From: Rubrivirga sp.
Lineage (GTDB): Bacteria > Bacteroidota > Rhodothermia > Rhodothermales > Rubricoccaceae
DNA: 6,450 nucleotides
Direction of reading: 5' to 3'
Assembly: GCA_012269805.1 (NCBI GenBank)
Contig: JAAXJP010000472.1
Coordinates: 4,858-11,307 of the forward strand
The position numbers were made by a program, and so were the translations under genes. Positions 6,261 to 6,450 of this stretch are shown here, in pieces. A model generated the notes under the pieces. It saw only the letters and a program-made list of their open reading frames with translations, was not told where the DNA came from and ran no database searches. Each line of letters opens with the position of its first letter. The first letter of the stretch is position 1.

Positions 6261-6372
6261 CTGTCATCCTGAGGAACGTAGTGGCGAAGGATCTCCTATC
6301 AGCCAGCGCGGCGCTCGCGACGAGCGGACCGGTCGATTGGCGCGAGATCCTTCGCTCCGCTCAGGATGACAG
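6261..6372. repeat. 112-bp imperfect inverted repeat with CTGTCATCCTGAG termini (REP/MITE-like element)
   Basis: The outer arms CTGTCATCCTGAG (6261-6273) and CTCAGGATGACAG (6360-6372) pair over 13 bp. An asymmetric bulge follows (6274-6283 against 6356-6359). A second 12-bp stem then pairs GCGAAGGATCTC (6284-6295) with GAGATCCTTCGC (6344-6355). Further inside, GCCA/TGGC (6302-6305/6338-6341) and CGCTCG-CGA-CGAGCG (6312-6326) complete a long nested hairpin. Each arm also has small symmetry of its own (ATCCT...AGGAT). I recall closely similar TGTCATCCTGAGCG...GAAGGATCT sequences as dispersed intergenic repeats in many unrelated bacteria, but cannot confirm copy number here. The element abuts the 5' end of the GIY-YIG gene, and one arm supplies that gene's alternative upstream ATG. 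Confidence 0.85.
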
Positions 6373-6398
6373 CGGGCGGAGACCGCCGCGCGGCCTCC

Positions 6399-6426
6399 CC
6401 CCGCCGCGGCGCCGAGGCGGGCGGGG
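6399..6426 (-). terminator. GC-rich hairpin after the right-edge minus-strand gene
   Basis: CCCCGCC (6399-6405) pairs with GGCGGGG (6420-6426). The 14-nt interior holds a further CGGCGCCG palindrome (6407-6414). It begins directly after the presumed stop codon of the gene that enters from the right edge, consistent with a terminator, although no T-tract is present. Confidence 0.35.
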
Positions 6427-6429
6427 TCA
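6411..6429. repeat. Right copy of the 19-bp direct repeat flanking the GIY-YIG/palindrome unit
   Basis: The bases gccgaggcgggcggggtca match the copy at 5949-5967 at 18 of 19 positions, in the same orientation. About 440 bp containing the nuclease gene and the 112-bp palindrome lie between the copies. It overlaps both the presumed terminal hairpin and the stop codon of the edge gene. Confidence 0.6.
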
Positions 6430-6450
6430 GGCGTCGGCCGGCGCCTCCTC
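6427..6450 (-). CDS. Possible C-terminal end of a minus-strand gene (extends beyond window)
   Basis: Read on the minus strand from the window edge, the frame gives E-E-A-P-A-D-A followed by TGA. The acidic, alanine-rich ending, the hairpin immediately after the stop, and the lack of any other gene in this stretch suggest the end of a protein-coding gene. Seven codons are far too few for a family assignment, and any frame could be open over this length, so this is tentative. Confidence 0.3.
   Translation of the reverse strand, partial: EEAPADA

Noticed and set aside
1573..6369. A 1598-codon open frame on the + strand across most of the window
   Set aside because: It runs antisense to the kinase and MFS genes and out of frame with the lipoprotein gene. 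Its product is low-complexity, rich in Arg, Gly, Glu and Asp, as expected of stop-poor frames in very GC-rich DNA. The three underlying genes have clear domains.
6261..6372. CRISPR array or tRNA/ncRNA gene
   Set aside because: There are only two inverted arms rather than regularly spaced direct repeats, and the fold is a long hairpin rather than a cloverleaf. A dispersed palindromic repeat fits better.

Overview
This is a very GC-rich window (sampled lines run roughly 70-80% G+C) with tightly packed genes. Most starts lack a purine-rich Shine-Dalgarno sequence, and one gene encodes a lipoprotein with a clear lipobox. Together with the short (324-residue) QueG, this suggests a high-GC member of the Bacteroidota/Rhodothermota side, such as a marine Rubricoccaceae-type organism. 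That placement is inferred from protein style and is not proven by any marker gene.

Layout, left to right: (1) the 3' end of a DinB-family metal-binding protein on the + strand, whose tail contains a 15-bp tandem repeat; (2) queG, epoxyqueuosine reductase, + strand, complete; (3) a convergent junction with an 8-bp inverted repeat; (4) on the - strand, a soluble GAF-PAS histidine kinase, preceded in transcription order by a 12-TM MFS exporter-like protein, so probably an MFS-kinase operon reading leftward; (5) a 76-bp divergent intergenic region with a GC-rich hairpin next to the MFS start; (6) on the + strand, a lipoprotein with an HEYGH...E zinc-peptidase signature and a C-terminal FnIII-like domain; (7) a short convergent gap with a perfect 20-bp palindrome; (8) a small GIY-YIG nuclease on the - strand, of lower G+C than its neighbours; (9) just upstream of the nuclease, a 112-bp imperfect inverted repeat with CTGTCATCCTGAG arms, which looks like a dispersed REP/MITE-type element; (10) at the right edge, a likely last few codons of another - strand gene.

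How the genes relate: QueG performs the last step of queuosine tRNA modification and has no evident partner here. The MFS protein and kinase may be co-transcribed, but no response regulator is present. The most intriguing part is the right end. A single-domain GIY-YIG nuclease, a large palindromic repeat touching its 5' end, and a 19-bp near-identical direct repeat bracketing both together resemble a compact nuclease-plus-repeat unit of about 460-480 bp. I propose it as a candidate mobile or domesticated element; nothing in the window proves mobility.
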